From an uncultured Prevotellaceae bacterium (GTDB lineage: Bacteria > Bacteroidota > Bacteroidia > Bacteroidales > Bacteroidaceae), in NCBI GenBank assembly GCA_947306845.1, contig CAMZHP010000154.1, positions 1-7,830 of the forward strand: DNA of 7,830 nucleotides, in the 5' to 3' direction. Shown one piece after another: positions 7,063-7,830 of the stretch. The translations under genes and the position numbers were made by a program. Numbering within the stretch: the stretch's first letter is position 1; every line of letters starts with the position of its first letter. The notes under the pieces were generated by a model that did not search any database, was not told the DNA's origin, and saw only the letters and a program-made list of their open reading frames with translations.

Positions 7063-7096
7063 ACATGGGGGCAGGATAATTTTCCTGCCCCCCATG
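7059..7096 (-). terminator. Strong intrinsic terminator of pheS (possibly bidirectional)
   Basis: CATGGGGGCAGGA (7064-7076) pairs with TCCTGCCCCCCATG (7083-7096): a 13-bp stem with one bulged C and a 6-nt loop. Read on the minus strand it is followed directly by five U residues (complement of 7059-7063), the classic arrangement for terminating leftward transcription from pheS. On the plus strand only ATTATCTC follows, so the hairpin should pause or protect the 3' end of the upstream gene's mRNA rather than act as a full terminator. Confidence 0.85.
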
Positions 7097-7102
7097 ATTA
7101 TC

Positions 7103-7137
7103 TCTAATCTTCAATTTTCAATTTTCAATCTTCCATC
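7103..7137. repeat. Tandem array of five degenerate 7-bp TTCAATY units
   Basis: In phase: TCTAATC, TTCAATT, TTCAATT, TTCAATC, TTCCATC. The middle three differ only at the last base, and the outer two are diverged. The array ends inside the pheS stop codon (7136-7138, TCA on the plus strand). It is shorter and more ordinary in base composition than the 9-bp array, so chance is a little more plausible. Confidence 0.65.
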
Positions 7138-7830
7138 AGTTTGCTGCCTCAAACTCGCGGAGGAAGCGGGTGTCGTTCTCAGAGAACATGCGCAGGTCGC
7201 TCACGCGGTATTTCAGGTTGGTGATGCGCTCCACGCCTACACCGAAGGCATAGCCGCTGTACACCTTGCTGTCGATGCCGCAAAGCTCAAGCACGTTGGG
7301 GTCAACCATGCCGCAGCCCAATATCTCCACCCATCCGGTGTGCTTGCAGAATCCGCAGCCCTCGCCGCCGCAGATGTGGCAGGAGATGTCCATCTCGGCA
7401 CTCGGCTCGGTGAATGGGAAGAAACTCGGGCGCAGACGGATCTTGGTATCGGCGCCGAACAGCTCCTGAGCGAAGGTGAGCAGCACTTGCTTCAGGTCGG
7501 TGAACGACACGTTCTTGTCGATATATAAGCCCTCCACCTGATGGAAGAAGCAGTGGGCACGGGCGGTGATGGCCTCATTGCGATAGACGCGTCCTGGGCA
7601 GATCACACGGATGGGGGGCTGTGAGGCATCCATCACACGAGCCTGCACCGAACTGGTATGGCTTCTGAGGATGATGTTCTTGGCTACGTCATCGGGGTTG
7701 GTCTCCACAAAGAAGGTGTCCTGCATGTCGCGGGCGGGATGGTCGGCGGCAAAGTTCATCTTCGTGAAAACATGAAGGTCGTCCTCCACCTCGGGGCCAT
7801 CGGCAAGGGTGAAGCCCATGCGCGAGAAAA
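7136..7830 (-). CDS. pheS: Phenylalanyl-tRNA synthetase alpha subunit, C-terminal 230 residues (start outside window)
   Basis: PheS, with PheT, forms the cytoplasmic alpha2-beta2 enzyme that charges tRNA-Phe; the alpha subunit holds the class II catalytic core. The frame is open to the right edge: FSR precedes the first visible Met (7819), so that Met is internal and about 110 N-terminal residues (the tRNA-binding coiled-coil arm) are missing. Visible are class II motif 1 ([13 protein letters not shown]), motif 2 (PGRVYRNE with FHQVEGLY), [29 protein letters not shown], and motif 3 ([23 protein letters not shown]), ending [19 protein letters not shown] (7346-7381) forms a CxxC-x4-CxxC knuckle between the catalytic strands, probably metal-binding; E. 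coli-type PheS lacks it, as I recall. No other oddity is seen. It converges on the unknown exported protein and ends at its own terminator. Confidence 0.97.
   Translation of the reverse strand, partial: FSRMGFTLADGPEVEDDLHVFTKMNFAADHPARDMQDTFFVETNPDDVAKNIILRSHTSSVQARVMDASQPPIRVICPGRVYRNEAITARAHCFFHQVEGLYIDKNVSFTDLKQVLLTFAQELFGADTKIRLRPSFFPFTEPSAEMDISCHICGGEGCGFCKHTGWVEILGCGMVDPNVLELCGIDSKVYSGYAFGVGVERITNLKYRVSDLRMFSENDTRFLREFEAAN

Noticed and set aside
6886..7095. Minus-strand open frame with a Tyr-Arg-Ser/Gly repeat peptide
   Set aside because: The repeat peptide is just the 9-bp DNA array read in frame; the rest is antisense to the exported-protein gene.
6988..7108. Open in-frame extension past the TGA of the exported-protein gene, through the 9-bp array
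   Set aside because: The frame stays open for about 38 codons because the unit is a multiple of three, but the protein already ends in the usual NGKKV-type tail, so read-through is not needed.
6991..7137. Possible CRISPR array
   Set aside because: Units are 7-9 bp and directly adjacent, with no spacers and no cas genes.
7094..7528. 144-codon plus-strand open frame
   Set aside because: It begins in the terminator and repeats and runs antisense to pheS, whose motifs are unmistakable.

Overview
The window looks like a chromosomal segment from a Bacteroidota species, most likely Bacteroidales and probably the Prevotella group. The evidence is a tandem SusC/SusD-type pair, two divergent outer-membrane receptor genes, Bacteroidota-type promoters (TTTG, a 19-20 nt spacer, TAnnTTTG), no Shine-Dalgarno sequences before the starts, and a secreted protein with the short C-terminal motif (YDLQGRRV...GIYIINGKKV) seen often in Prevotella and Bacteroides surface proteins. 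The genus is inferred from family resemblance, not from a search.

Layout, left to right. Bases 1-776 (minus strand, running off the left edge) encode the N-terminal 258 residues of an outer-membrane beta-barrel/TonB-dependent receptor-like protein. Its promoter sits so close to the ATG that the mRNA should be nearly leaderless. A divergent intergenic region (777-1102) carries that promoter and a near-consensus promoter facing right, which should drive a two-gene operon. The operon holds a SusC/RagA-type TonB-dependent transporter (1103-3784) lacking the usual N-terminal carboxypeptidase-regulatory-like domain, and, 14 nt later, a SusD/RagB-type substrate-binding lipoprotein (3799-5454). Such pairs form outer-membrane 'pedal-bin' importers for oligosaccharides or peptides. 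No glycosidase, peptidase or regulator in the window points to the substrate.

After a 135-nt gap with a weak hairpin and a -7 element, bases 5590-6990 encode a 466-residue exported protein of unknown function, with a methionine-rich stretch and a sorting-domain-like C-terminus. It could be an accessory surface protein for the importer, but that rests on proximity alone. It converges on pheS (7136 to the right edge, minus strand), the alpha subunit of phenylalanyl-tRNA synthetase, whose N-terminus lies outside the window.

The most unusual stretch is the 145-nt convergent gap between the unknown gene and pheS. It is almost wholly structured: eight perfectly phased 9-bp CTATAG-type repeats start right after one stop codon, then comes a strong GC-rich hairpin that should terminate pheS, then five phased 7-bp units reach the pheS stop codon. 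I see no mobile element, tRNA, rRNA or CRISPR array, and no clear evidence of a new defence or biosynthetic system. Apart from this repeat cassette the region is fairly ordinary Bacteroidota surface-nutrient-uptake DNA.
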